A stretch of DNA of 9,613 nucleotides from an uncultured Anaerococcus sp. (GCA_943913325.1 CALTXP010000062.1:1-9613), one strand, 5' to 3'. Positions 1 through 5,799 are shown, counted from the first letter of the stretch. The notes: a model not told the origin generated them from the sequence alone. Numbers and translations are program-made.

Positions 1-126
1 AATACCTCTATTATGAAAATCTTCTATCATAGCTTCTGGGTCAACTATATCTATCCATACAATTTGTGCATAAAATCCATATAAAATATAAGAAAAGAGC
101 CAACTACACTGGTCAGCACTAAGAAG
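1..126 (-). pseudogene. Start-less coding-like fragment at the left edge
   Basis: On the minus strand 42 codons stay open from a TAA at 127-129 to the window edge. None of the early codons is ATG, GTG or TTG. The translation has an aromatic, hydrophobic stretch (LFSYILYGFYAQIVWIDIV) followed by a polar tail (DPEAMIEDFHNRGI), which looks more like real protein than random AT-rich DNA. It could be the end of a membrane protein or of a regulator's C-terminal domain, but I do not recognise the family. The reading frame may continue beyond the window. Its lack of a start and its position next to a truncated HicB gene suggest a relic. Confidence 0.25.
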
Positions 127-193
127 TTATCTTTACTATAGATTAAACCATGTAAGCTTCTTTTAATAAAAGTGATGTGAGATACCTAGCTAA

Positions 194-544
194 TTAATAT
201 AATTTTCTATAATTAAGGTTTTTTACGCTCTTATCGCTAAATTTCTTAACATAATCCGTCAAATCTAAGAAAACATAGTTCTTAAAACTATCTTCATATG
301 ATATATACTCTTTATCATCTTCATCTAATTTTATTTCAATTTCATCTAAACTAGATGCTTTAGGCATTAGATAAGCTTTAGTATAATATTCAAATAAATA
401 AGCTCCTAACGCATCCTGCGCCATTTTTAAAGATTCATTTAAATTATCCCCATAAGAAATGCATCCATTTAGATCTGGGAAGAGCACTGTATAAGAATCA
501 CTATCTTTTTCTTTTAAAAATACAGCTGGATAATTAACAAACAT
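194..544 (-). CDS. HicB-like antitoxin-family protein, C-terminally truncated
   Basis: The 116-residue product starts with the HicB fold: MFVNYPAVFLKEKD, then SYTVLFPDLNGCISYGDNL (strand, 'PDL.GC.S.G' turn) and a helix NESLKMAQDALGAYLFEYY. The fold resembles a partly degenerate RNase H domain that, in type II HicAB systems, neutralises the HicA mRNA interferase. Family members normally run to about 130-145 residues and end in a ribbon-helix-helix or HTH domain beginning near 'VKKTLTIP'. Here the protein stops soon after 'DKSVKN'. Reading one frame over after the six-A run (219-224) gives VKKTLIIENYIN and then TAG at 190-192, so the DNA-binding end appears lost by frameshift and further decay. 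The start is supported by AGGAG a few bases upstream. No HicA (GSHH motif) is visible on either side, so this is an orphan, perhaps no longer functional. Confidence 0.75.
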   Translation of the reverse strand: MFVNYPAVFLKEKDSDSYTVLFPDLNGCISYGDNLNESLKMAQDALGAYLFEYYTKAYLMPKASSLDEIEIKLDEDDKEYISYEDSFKNYVFLDLTDYVKKFSDKSVKNLNYRKLY

Positions 545-550
545 ATCTGA

Positions 551-576
551 CTCCTAAAATTTATTTTAGTAAGGAG
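551..576. repeat. Imperfect palindrome over the hicB-like gene's ribosome-binding site
   Basis: CTAAAAT (554-560) and ATTTTAG (563-569) form an exact inverted repeat, flanked by CTCC (551-554) and GGAG (573-576). The minus-strand Shine-Dalgarno AGGAG of the hicB-like gene lies inside one arm. The element could be an operator for the protein, since HicB proteins autoregulate, or an mRNA hairpin hiding the ribosome-binding site. There is no direct evidence for either. Confidence 0.35.
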
Positions 577-775
577 TGGCTATTTTAACCTCTCCGCGTT
601 TCAAGATCATATGTTCAGTCCTCTTTGATAAATCTTTACCAGTCTGAAAATTCTCTAACTTCTTTTTAGAATTATCCCCCTGATTATGCATAATAAATAT
701 TTGCGCTATAATTAAATTATTCCTCAAATAATTGGAGTTATACCCATGAGATAGAGCTTGTTGACAATAATATAA
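566..775 (-). pseudogene. Coding-like fragment, family not recognised
   Basis: A 69-codon open stretch on the minus strand runs from a TGA at 776-778 to a TAA at 566-568. It has no ATG before its middle; a TTG is the first possible start. The translation has a hydrophobic piece (YLRNNLIIAQIFIMHN) and then a very basic tail with DNSKKKLENFQTGKDLSKR and ILKRGEVKIATPY. This would suit the cytoplasmic end of a membrane protein, or a helical repeat protein. I could not match it to a family and it does not look like HicA. It is best read as the 3' remnant of a lost gene. Confidence 0.3.
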
Positions 776-1124
776 TCACCAATCATAACTTTACTTGTTA
801 CCATTATTTATAATTTATGGAAAGAAAAGCATATGATAAAAAGCAGGACTGAGCCATATGTTTTTATATACCCATGAAAGAAATATTGTTTACACTAATA
901 TCATAAAGCTAATGAGTCTTGTAGCTTTTTTATGGAATAAAAACTCGCTTATTGGAAAAATTACATCATAATTGTAAAAATTATCATTTCGTATTACTGT
1001 TTAGATCTTATATAATCATATAGTAAATATTTTGTTAGATTGACTTATACAATATTATACCTAAATTTATAAGATATTATTAATATATTAGCTTTTGGGT
1101 AAACATTAATTTAGTAAATGCTTT
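577..1124. other. Long AT-rich stretch without an intact gene
   Basis: About 550 bases lie between the hicB-like gene and the metallopeptidase. Apart from the minus-strand fragment ending at 566, only short open stretches occur, such as a 26-codon minus-strand ORF at 724-804 and an 11-codon plus-strand ORF beginning at 817. Stops are dense in all frames from about 880 to 1120. No tRNA, rRNA, transposase or CRISPR-like array is visible. The region looks like decayed accessory DNA plus the upstream region of the metallopeptidase gene. Confidence 0.5.
1032..1060 (+). promoter_or_regulatory. Possible sigma-A promoter for the metallopeptidase gene
   Basis: TTGTTA (1032-1037), a 17-base spacer and TTATAC (1055-1060) lie about 75 bases upstream of the gene start. 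Both boxes are imperfect, and the AT-rich surroundings offer other pairings (for example TTGACT at 1040), so this is only a candidate. Confidence 0.3.
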
Positions 1125-1136
1125 ATGGAGGAGTTT

Positions 1137-2036
1137 ATGAAATGGGAAAATAGAAGAAGAAGTAGCAATGTAAGAAGAGGATCTAGCTACAACAAAGGAA
1201 CAAATTACGGATCTAGAGGTGGAATTCCAATAAGAGTTGGAGGTGGACTTGGTAGTATAATCCTTATAATCATCTTATTATTTTTTTCTAGATTATTAGG
1301 TGGACTATCTGGTGGAGACTCAGGTTATGAAGATAATAATTCTAATCAATATACTGAGCAGGAATATACTCAATCTACTAATGAAAGCCCAGATAGAGAA
1401 AGGTTAGAAGATTTTTTATCAGTAATATTAGCTGATACAGAGGATGTCTGGCATGAAAAATTTAGGGAAATGGGATCAGAATATGAAGAACCTATCATGG
1501 TACCCTACTCAGGAACTACTAGATCTGCTTGTGGTGTAGCAAGTAAAGACGTGGGACCATTTTACTGTCCATTAGATGAAAGTATTTATATTGATGTAGA
1601 TTTTTATAATCAATTACAAAATCAATTTGGAGCAAGTGGTGATTTTGCTTTTGCTTATGTTCTAGCTCATGAAGTAGGGCATCACGTTCAAAATCAATTA
1701 GGAATATTAGATCAAACTAATAAATTAAGAAAAACTTTATCAAAAAAAGAATATAATAAGTATTCAGTAGCTCAGGAGCTTCAAGCCGATTATTTTGGTG
1801 GATTATTTGCATACTATGTTGAAGAAAAAGGTTATTTGGATCCAGGTGATATTAAAGAAGCCATGGATGCTGCTGCATCAATCGGTGATGATAGAATTCA
1901 AGAAATGTCTGGCAGAGAAGTAAATGTAGATACTTTTACTCACGGATCTTCTGCTCAAAGAAAAGAAGCTTTTGACTTAGGATATAAATATCACGATATT
2001 GATCATTCAATGATATTTTTTGATAGAATTAAATAA
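1137..2036 (+). CDS. ypfJ: YpfJ-type neutral zinc metallopeptidase, membrane-anchored
   Basis: This 299-residue protein belongs to the YpfJ/putative neutral zinc metallopeptidase family. The start at 1137 is preferred over the in-frame ATG at 1125: GGAGG at 1127-1131 sits 5 bases before it, and family members begin with MRW/MKW-like residues, as here (MKWENRRRSSNVRRG). Residues 1-35 are basic and glycine-rich. Residues 39-54 (GSIILIIILLFFSRLL) form a single membrane segment, after which the chain is acidic and Gln/Asn-rich up to about residue 85. The catalytic zinc motif HEVGHH begins at residue 178, and the downstream QELQADYFGG helix likely supplies the third ligand, as in HExxH gluzincins. 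The protein should be anchored with the peptidase domain outside the membrane. Substrates are unknown. The gene stands alone, convergent with the Fur-family relic, and ends at its own terminator. Confidence 0.9.
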   Translation: MKWENRRRSSNVRRGSSYNKGTNYGSRGGIPIRVGGGLGSIILIIILLFFSRLLGGLSGGDSGYEDNNSNQYTEQEYTQSTNESPDRERLEDFLSVILADTEDVWHEKFREMGSEYEEPIMVPYSGTTRSACGVASKDVGPFYCPLDESIYIDVDFYNQLQNQFGASGDFAFAYVLAHEVGHHVQNQLGILDQTNKLRKTLSKKEYNKYSVAQELQADYFGGLFAYYVEEKGYLDPGDIKEAMDAAASIGDDRIQEMSGREVNVDTFTHGSSAQRKEAFDLGYKYHDIDHSMIFFDRIK

Positions 2037-2040
2037 TATT

Positions 2041-2089
2041 TTAAGCGGAATGTCATCTATATTATAAAGGCAATATTCCGTTTAATTTT
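2041..2089 (+). terminator. Rho-independent terminator after the metallopeptidase gene
   Basis: A 13-bp stem with two G-U pairs is formed by 2041-2053 and 2073-2085, with a 19-base loop. Its GC core is CGGAA/TTCCG, and TTTT follows at 2086-2089. It starts just after the stop codon. The long loop makes it less typical than the other terminators in the window. Confidence 0.55.
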
Positions 2090-2163
2090 CCTTTAATTCC
2101 ATTCAAATTATATTTTAGCTTAAAAAGTTTCATCCACGCTCTAAATTTTGCCAATTATATATT

Positions 2164-2573
2164 TTAAGAAGTTTTCTTTTTACAATTAGGGCATAGACCT
2201 CTATATTATTTCAACCGTATTTATTTCGTATCTTTCAATTCTTCTGGTCTACCCTTTTCTTGTACTCTAAAATCAATAATAGATTTACATTCTTTATAAA
2301 TAAAATGGCTATGAATTTTTTTATTTAGCTCGTACCTTTTGCTTAGCAAATTAAAGTCTAATTCTATAATTATATTTTATAAGTAAAAAGATTTAAGATA
2401 TTATGCATAGTCTCCTGTAATATATCAGGGTCCGCTTTCTTTAAATCGATATAATTTTTTTCTGTAAAAGGATAATTATGGTTATGGACTAAATAATCTA
2501 GTATCAATAATCTCTGTTGTGATATCCTAATATTTTTTCTTCTAATATCATTTTAATTCTTTTTTATTTTCAT
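2164..2573 (-). pseudogene. Decayed Fur/PerR-family transcriptional regulator
   Basis: Read on the minus strand, this gap contains an almost full-length Fur-family protein broken by mutations. An ATG at 2571-2573 opens with MKIKKN, then TAA at 2553-2555. The next 60 codons (2373-2552) give the winged-helix domain: NIRISQQRLLILDYLVHN, then YIDLKKADPDILQETMHNILNLF, matching the family's 'TpQR..IL..L' and 'T.Y..L..L' pattern. A frameshift near 2365-2385 and a TAA at 2370-2372 follow. In the next frame (2224-2364) come ELDFNLLSKRYELNKKIHSHF and CKSIIDF, the metal-binding dimerisation domain. Stops at 2221-2223 and 2206-2208 precede the tail YRGLCPNCKKK. The first Cys of the CxxC pair next to HSHF reads Tyr, while the terminal CPNC pair is intact. 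Members of this family sense iron, peroxide or zinc; PerR-like is most likely but not provable. No convincing ribosome-binding site is left, so the gene is almost certainly dead. Confidence 0.85.
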
Positions 2574-2672
2574 TATCAAGATTACTTATTTATTTAATTT
2601 TATTTTCCATATAACCACTTTTTTAATAAATATTCATCTAAAAGTACTTTTATCAATTTTAAAAATAAACAT

Positions 2673-2701
2673 AAAAAAAGCTCATATAAACATGAGCTTT
2701 T
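2673..2701 (-). terminator. Rho-independent terminator of the rplJ-rplL operon
   Basis: A 10-bp stem (2676-2685 with 2692-2701; core AGCTCAT/ATGAGCT) and a 6-base loop are followed, in minus-strand sense, by a run of seven Ts (A-run at 2673-2679). It lies 14 bases past the rplL stop codon, so transcription should end here rather than run into another gene. Confidence 0.85.
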
Positions 2702-2714
2702 AAAATAAGTTTAA

Positions 2715-3101
2715 CTATGCAAGTTCTACTTCTGCACCAGCTTCTTCTAATTTAGCTTTTAAGTCTTCAGCTTCTTCTTTTGATACGCCTTCAGCAACAT
2801 TTGCTGGAGCTCCATCAACTAAAGCTTTAGCTTCTTTAAGTCCTAGTCCAGCTGCATCTTTTACAACTTTGATTACATTAATTTTAGCTTGTCCAGCTGA
2901 TTTAAGAACTACGTCAAATTCAGATTTTTCAGCTTCTCCAGCTTCTCCACCAGCTGCTGCTGCTCCTGGTGCTGCTGCTACAACTGCTGCTTGAGCTGTT
3001 ACGTCAAATTCTTCTTCGATTGCATGTACTAAGTCAGATAATTCTAGTACTGTAAGACCTTTAATATCTTCTAATAATTGTGTTACTTTTTCGCTTGCCA
3101 T
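2715..3101 (-). CDS. rplL: 50S ribosomal protein L7/L12
   Basis: L7/L12 forms the flexible ribosomal stalk that recruits translation GTPases; it is present as dimers bound to the C-terminal helix of L10. The 128-residue length is slightly above the usual 120-125. Residues 1-35 are the N-terminal dimerisation domain (VTQLLEDIKGLTVLELSDLV). Residues about 38-60 are an alanine/glycine-rich hinge, longer than in many homologues. Residues 61-128 are the globular domain, with the conserved GLGLKEAKALVD factor-binding helix at 85-96. The ATG start is set by AAGGAG 7 bases upstream. It lies 74 bases after rplJ, is co-transcribed with it, and is followed directly by a strong terminator. No rpoB follows in this window. 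Confidence 0.97.
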   Translation of the reverse strand: MASEKVTQLLEDIKGLTVLELSDLVHAIEEEFDVTAQAAVVAAAPGAAAAGGEAGEAEKSEFDVVLKSAGQAKINVIKVVKDAAGLGLKEAKALVDGAPANVAEGVSKEEAEDLKAKLEEAGAEVELA

Positions 3102-3175
3102 TTTAATTCTCCTTAAAATTCTATTCTATATTTTCGCTAATAATCTAGTTTCTGTGTTTCTTATTACAACCCTAA

Positions 3176-3751
3176 CTATTCCTCAATTGGTGCTTCTTCT
3201 ATTGTTTCACCATTTTCTTCTCTTTTAACGCGTACTGCATCAAGAGCAAGAGCAATCTTAGCAACTGTATTATCAAGATCTCCAGCAAGTGATTGGATTG
3301 GTGATTGTAATACATTTGCAAGCATTGAGTAAAGTGTTTCTTTATTTGGTAATGATGCTATTGCCACCATTTGATCAGCAGATTGAATCATACCTTCTAC
3401 AAGACCGGCTTTGATTAAAAGTTTTTCCTTTTCTTCATCGCCTTCTTTTGTATAGTCTACTGCTACTTTTGGTCCTGTAACTGAGTCTTCGTTAGAAAAG
3501 ATTAATGCATTTGAACCTTTAAGTTCATCTATTAAATCACTATAACCTAATTCTTCGAAAGCAAATCTCATCATTGTGTTTTTATAAACTTTATATTCTG
3601 AATTACTTTCTCTAAATTTTGTACGCAAATCTGTGATTTCTTGTACATCCATTCTATCAAAGCCAACAATAGTTACAGATTTTGAATTTTCAATTTTCTC
3701 TTTAATTTCGTCAACAACTACTTGTTTAGCTGCTATAGCTTTTTCGCTCAC
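3176..3751 (-). CDS. rplJ: 50S ribosomal protein L10
   Basis: L10 anchors the L7/L12 dimers to 23S rRNA at the base of the stalk. The N-terminal domain is clear: AIAAKQVVVDEIKEKI, then SVTIVGFDRMDVQEITDLRTKFRE, followed by the YKVYKNTM region. The C-terminal helix (IQSLAGDLDNTVAKIALALDAV) carries the L7/L12 binding sites. At 191 residues it is longer than the typical 165-175 because of an acidic tail ending in ETIEEAPIEE. The start codon is GTG (3749-3751), chosen because AGGAGG lies 7 bases upstream and the reading matches the family N-terminus. It is the first gene of rplJ-rplL, behind its own promoter and an attenuator-type leader through which L10 probably controls its own synthesis. Confidence 0.96.
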   Translation of the reverse strand: MSEKAIAAKQVVVDEIKEKIENSKSVTIVGFDRMDVQEITDLRTKFRESNSEYKVYKNTMMRFAFEELGYSDLIDELKGSNALIFSNEDSVTGPKVAVDYTKEGDEEKEKLLIKAGLVEGMIQSADQMVAIASLPNKETLYSMLANVLQSPIQSLAGDLDNTVAKIALALDAVRVKREENGETIEEAPIEE

Positions 3752-3786
3752 TTTTTCACCTCCTAAAGGCTTAAATGGTAGGTATT

Positions 3787-3836
3787 AAAAAACCCCACAA
3801 TCGTAAGCATAACTAATTATGCTTACATCGGTGGGG
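3787..3836 (-). terminator. Attenuator terminator in the rplJ leader
   Basis: In minus-strand sense, CCCCAC (3831-3836) and GTAAGCATAA pair with TTATGCTTAC and GTGGGG (3793-3798). This gives 6 bp plus 10 bp, separated by a 4x4 internal loop and closed by a 4-base loop, followed by six Ts (3787-3792). It is a strong intrinsic terminator lying before, not after, a gene, as expected of an attenuator. Confidence 0.85.
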
Positions 3837-3916
3837 ATGTAAGTTTGTTTCTCCCACCTATACGCAATTATTAAACATTACTGTCTGCGTAGTCTTTGGT
3901 AGCCTGTTTATTTGAC
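3787..3916 (-). promoter_or_regulatory. L10-leader-type regulatory RNA upstream of rplJ
   Basis: The transcript from the promoter at 3923-3950 would begin near 3916 and reach rplJ after about 165 bases. It contains a stem built from TACGCA (3886-3891 in minus sense) and TGCGTA (3861-3866), with the GACAGTAATG segment between. A GGUGGG element (3853-3858) follows, able to pair with the CCCACC (3830-3835) that forms the 5' arm of the attenuator. The two pairings are mutually exclusive, giving a terminator/antiterminator switch. This fits the known L10 leader of Firmicutes rplJL operons, where the L10-L12 complex binds and promotes termination. The position and switch are seen; L10 binding is inferred. 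Confidence 0.75.
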
Positions 3917-3922
3917 TATAAT

Positions 3923-3950
3923 AGTATATCACAAAATTTAATTTTTGCAA
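3923..3950 (-). promoter_or_regulatory. Sigma-A promoter of rplJ-rplL
   Basis: Reading the minus strand, TTGCAA (3945-3950), a 16-base spacer and TATACT (3923-3928) form a good sigma-A promoter. It starts right after the rplA stop codon and would transcribe the L10 leader, so rplJ-rplL can be expressed apart from rplK-rplA. Confidence 0.65.
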
Positions 3951-3951
3951 A

Positions 3952-4662
3952 TTATTTTTCAACTAAGTCCATTGCTCTTTGTGGAGATAGTTTTACACCA
4001 GGACCCATTGTTGATGAAATTGTAACGGATCTAAGATATTTACCCTTTGCTGCTGCTGGTTTTGCTTTAACAACAGCTGTAAGGAGAGCACGAATATTTT
4101 CAGCAAGTTTTTCTTCACCAAATGAAATTTTTCCAGTTGGAACTTGGATAAGATCTTCCTTATTTGTTCTATACTCTACTTTACCAGCTTTGACTTCCTT
4201 TATAGCTTGTGCTACATCCATTGTAACAGTTCCAGTTTTTGGATTTGGCATCAATCCTTGAGGTCCAAGTATTCTAGCTACTCTACCTACAGTCGCCATC
4301 ATATCAGGTGTTGCAATAACAACATCAAAATCTAACCAATTTTCCTTTTGTATCTTTTCTGCTAACTCTTGTCCGCCTGCATAATCTGCACCTGCAGATA
4401 TAGCTTCATCTATTCTATCTTCTTTTACGAAAGCAAGAATTTTTTGTGTTTTACCTGTTCCGTGTGGAAGAATAATTGTTCCTCTTACTTGTTGGTCAGC
4501 ATGTCGACTATCAACACCAAGCTTTAAGCTAAGTTCAACAGTTTCATCAAAATTAGCTTTTGCTGATTTTTCTACAATATCTAATGCTTCTTCTAGTGCG
4601 TATTCTTTAGTAGAATCATAAGCTTTCTTTGATTCTAAATATTTTTTTCCTCTTTTTGCCAT
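3952..4662 (-). CDS. rplA: 50S ribosomal protein L1
   Basis: L1 forms the mobile L1 stalk that helps eject deacylated tRNA from the E site, and in many bacteria it represses translation of its own operon. The 236-residue length is typical. The N-terminus KRGKKYLESKKAYDSTKEY is family-like. ETVELSLKLGVDSRHADQQVRG starts the RNA-binding domain and RVARILGPQGLMPNPKTGTV is the hallmark loop of domain II. The protein ends with LRSVTISSTMGPGVKLSP. The ATG is preceded by AAGGAGG. It lies 38 bases after rplK, with a candidate L1-binding motif in the gap. The open frames opposite it on the plus strand are antisense shadows. Confidence 0.97.
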   Translation of the reverse strand: MAKRGKKYLESKKAYDSTKEYALEEALDIVEKSAKANFDETVELSLKLGVDSRHADQQVRGTIILPHGTGKTQKILAFVKEDRIDEAISAGADYAGGQELAEKIQKENWLDFDVVIATPDMMATVGRVARILGPQGLMPNPKTGTVTMDVAQAIKEVKAGKVEYRTNKEDLIQVPTGKISFGEEKLAENIRALLTAVVKAKPAAAKGKYLRSVTISSTMGPGVKLSPQRAMDLVEK

Positions 4663-4675
4663 TTAATTCCTCCTT

Positions 4676-4701
4676 GTGGTTAAACGAGTTGCCTCTCCCA
4701 C
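4676..4701 (-). promoter_or_regulatory. Candidate L1-binding mRNA site before rplA
   Basis: In minus-strand sense the element is GTGG-GAGAGGCAACTC-GTTTAA-CCAC, followed directly by the rplA AAGGAGG. GTGG/CCAC can form an outer stem and GAG-GCAA-CTC an inner hairpin. The GTGGGAG core resembles the L1-binding part of 23S rRNA (GGUGGGAGGC in E. coli). Its 5' end overlaps the rplK stop codon. Closing the outer stem would leave the ribosome-binding site exposed but adjacent, so bound L1 could block initiation. Confidence 0.5.
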
Positions 4702-5129
4702 TAATCTTCTACAGTAACTCCCATGCTTCTACATGTTCCAGCTATCATACTTACAGCTGCATCTAAGCTTGCTGCATTAAGGTCTTTCATTTTTGTTTGA
4801 GCAATTTCTTCAAGCTGGCTTCTTTTAATTGTTCCAACTTTATTCTTATTTGGCTCACCTGAACCTTTATTAAGTTTGATAGCTTTTTTGATTAATACTG
4901 GTGCTGGTGGTGTTTTAGTAATAAATGTAAAGCTTCTATCCGTAAATACTGTAAGCTCTACCGGTATAATCATTCCAGCTTGGTCTGCTGTTTGTGAATT
5001 AAATGCTTGTACAAAGTCCATAATATTAATTCCGTGTGGACCTAGTGCTGTACCTACTGGTGGTGCTGGAGATGCTGCTCCTGCTGGTACTTGTAATTTA
5101 ACTATTGCTTGTACTTCTTTATCTGCCAT
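4701..5129 (-). CDS. rplK: 50S ribosomal protein L11
   Basis: L11 binds the GTPase-associated centre of 23S rRNA together with L10-L12 and contributes to factor binding. The 142-residue length is standard. The N-terminal domain shows IVKLQVPAGAASPAPPVG and GTALGPHGINIMDFVQAFN, the conserved hinge-proximal region that contacts thiopeptide antibiotics. The C-terminal RNA-binding domain includes LKDLNA-type residues (KMKDLNAASLDAAVSMIAG) and ends with TCRSMGVTVED. The ATG is set by AAGGAGG. It lies 60 bases after nusG, and that gap carries the first copy of the L1-like motif. Confidence 0.97.
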   Translation of the reverse strand: MADKEVQAIVKLQVPAGAASPAPPVGTALGPHGINIMDFVQAFNSQTADQAGMIIPVELTVFTDRSFTFITKTPPAPVLIKKAIKLNKGSGEPNKNKVGTIKRSQLEEIAQTKMKDLNAASLDAAVSMIAGTCRSMGVTVED

Positions 5130-5142
5130 AATTTACCTCCTT

Positions 5143-5171
5143 GTGGTCATATCGGGGGATTACCCTCCCAC
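5143..5171 (-). promoter_or_regulatory. Candidate L1-binding mRNA site before rplK
   Basis: In minus-strand sense it reads GTGG-GAGGGTAATCCCCC-GATATGA-CCAC, then AAGGAGG of rplK. It has the same architecture as the element before rplA: a GTGG/CCAC outer stem, a GTGGGAG core, an inner GGG-CCC hairpin with different bases, and the same ACCACAAGGAGG end. Two copies with compensating inner stems argue for a conserved RNA structure. L1 is the natural ligand because it represses the L11-L1 operon elsewhere. Confidence 0.55.
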
Positions 5172-5189
5172 TTTCTAGCAGTTTAAAAA

Positions 5190-5792
5190 CTAAATTGTCT
5201 CTATATCTGTAAATTCAAGGTCTATAGAAGTATCTCTACCAAAAATATCTACAAATGCTTTGATACTTTGTTTTTCTTTGTCTACTTCTGTAACCTTTCC
5301 TACAAAATCCTTGAAAGGACCTGCAATGATATTTACGTCATCTCCTACAGCTACATCAATATCAAGAATTGTCTTCTTTTCCTTAACACCGAATTTTCTA
5401 ACTTCATCTGGTGTAAGTGGAACAGGTTTTCTATCTGGTCCTACAAAGCCTGTAACGCCTTGGGTATTTCTAATAATATACCAAGATTTATTTGTAACAT
5501 TCATCTTGATCATTACATAGCCAGGGAATAACTTTCTAGTTTTTACTTTTTTCTGATCATTTTTAACTTCTACATATTCTTCTGTTGGTACTGTAACATC
5601 TATGATATCAGGATTTTGCTCATTATCTATCATTGATCTGATTTTATCACACACCCTGTTTTCATAACCTGTATAGGTATGTACAACATACCATTTTACT
5701 TTATCATTAGAATCTGTAGTTTCTTCTAGAGTGTCCTCTACAACATCTGCTTTTTCTTCTAAAGGTTCGTTTTTATCAAAAGAATCTGTCAT
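5190..5792 (-). CDS. nusG: Transcription antitermination/elongation factor NusG
   Basis: NusG binds the RNA polymerase clamp and modulates pausing, Rho action and coupling to ribosomes. At 200 residues it is longer than the usual 175-180 because residues 1-31 form an acidic, probably disordered extension rich in Asp, Glu and Thr. The NGN domain starts at KWYVVHTYTGYENRV (33-47) and includes KTRKLFPGYVMIKM (84-97) and NTQGVTGFVG (109-118). The KOW domain lies at about 147-175 (GDDVNIIAGPFKDFVGKV). No other Met occurs before the NGN domain, so the extension is real if ATG is used. The ribosome-binding site is weak (AGGTGTC) and overlaps the secE stop codon, suggesting translational coupling to secE. 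Confidence 0.96.
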   Translation of the reverse strand: MTDSFDKNEPLEEKADVVEDTLEETTDSNDKVKWYVVHTYTGYENRVCDKIRSMIDNEQNPDIIDVTVPTEEYVEVKNDQKKVKTRKLFPGYVMIKMNVTNKSWYIIRNTQGVTGFVGPDRKPVPLTPDEVRKFGVKEKKTILDIDVAVGDDVNIIAGPFKDFVGKVTEVDKEKQSIKAFVDIFGRDTSIDLEFTDIETI

Positions 5793-5799
5793 TTGACAC

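Noticed and set aside
761..800. TTGACA on the plus strand as a promoter
   Set aside because: The perfect TATAAT is only 4 bases away; at 17 bases only CATAAC is found, and no gene follows.
724..804. 26-codon minus-strand ORF beginning MVTSKVMIGDYIIV
   Set aside because: It is very short, lacks a ribosome-binding site and overlaps the longer remnant frame; chance or decay is more likely.
817..852. Plus-strand MERKAYDKKQD, reminiscent of the start of some AAA-type ATPases
   Set aside because: Only 11 codons before a stop and nothing ATPase-like follows in any frame, so the resemblance is not supportable.
1125..1136. Earlier ATG for the metallopeptidase
   Set aside because: It overlaps the GGAGG that serves the ATG at 1137, and the family begins with MKW/MRW.
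3896..4335. Plus-strand open frames opposite rplA
   Set aside because: They lie antisense to a clearly conserved L1 gene, have Ser/Cys-rich low-quality translations and no ribosome-binding site.
4876..5531. Plus-strand open frames opposite rplK and nusG
   Set aside because: They are antisense shadows of conserved genes with no family match or initiation signal.
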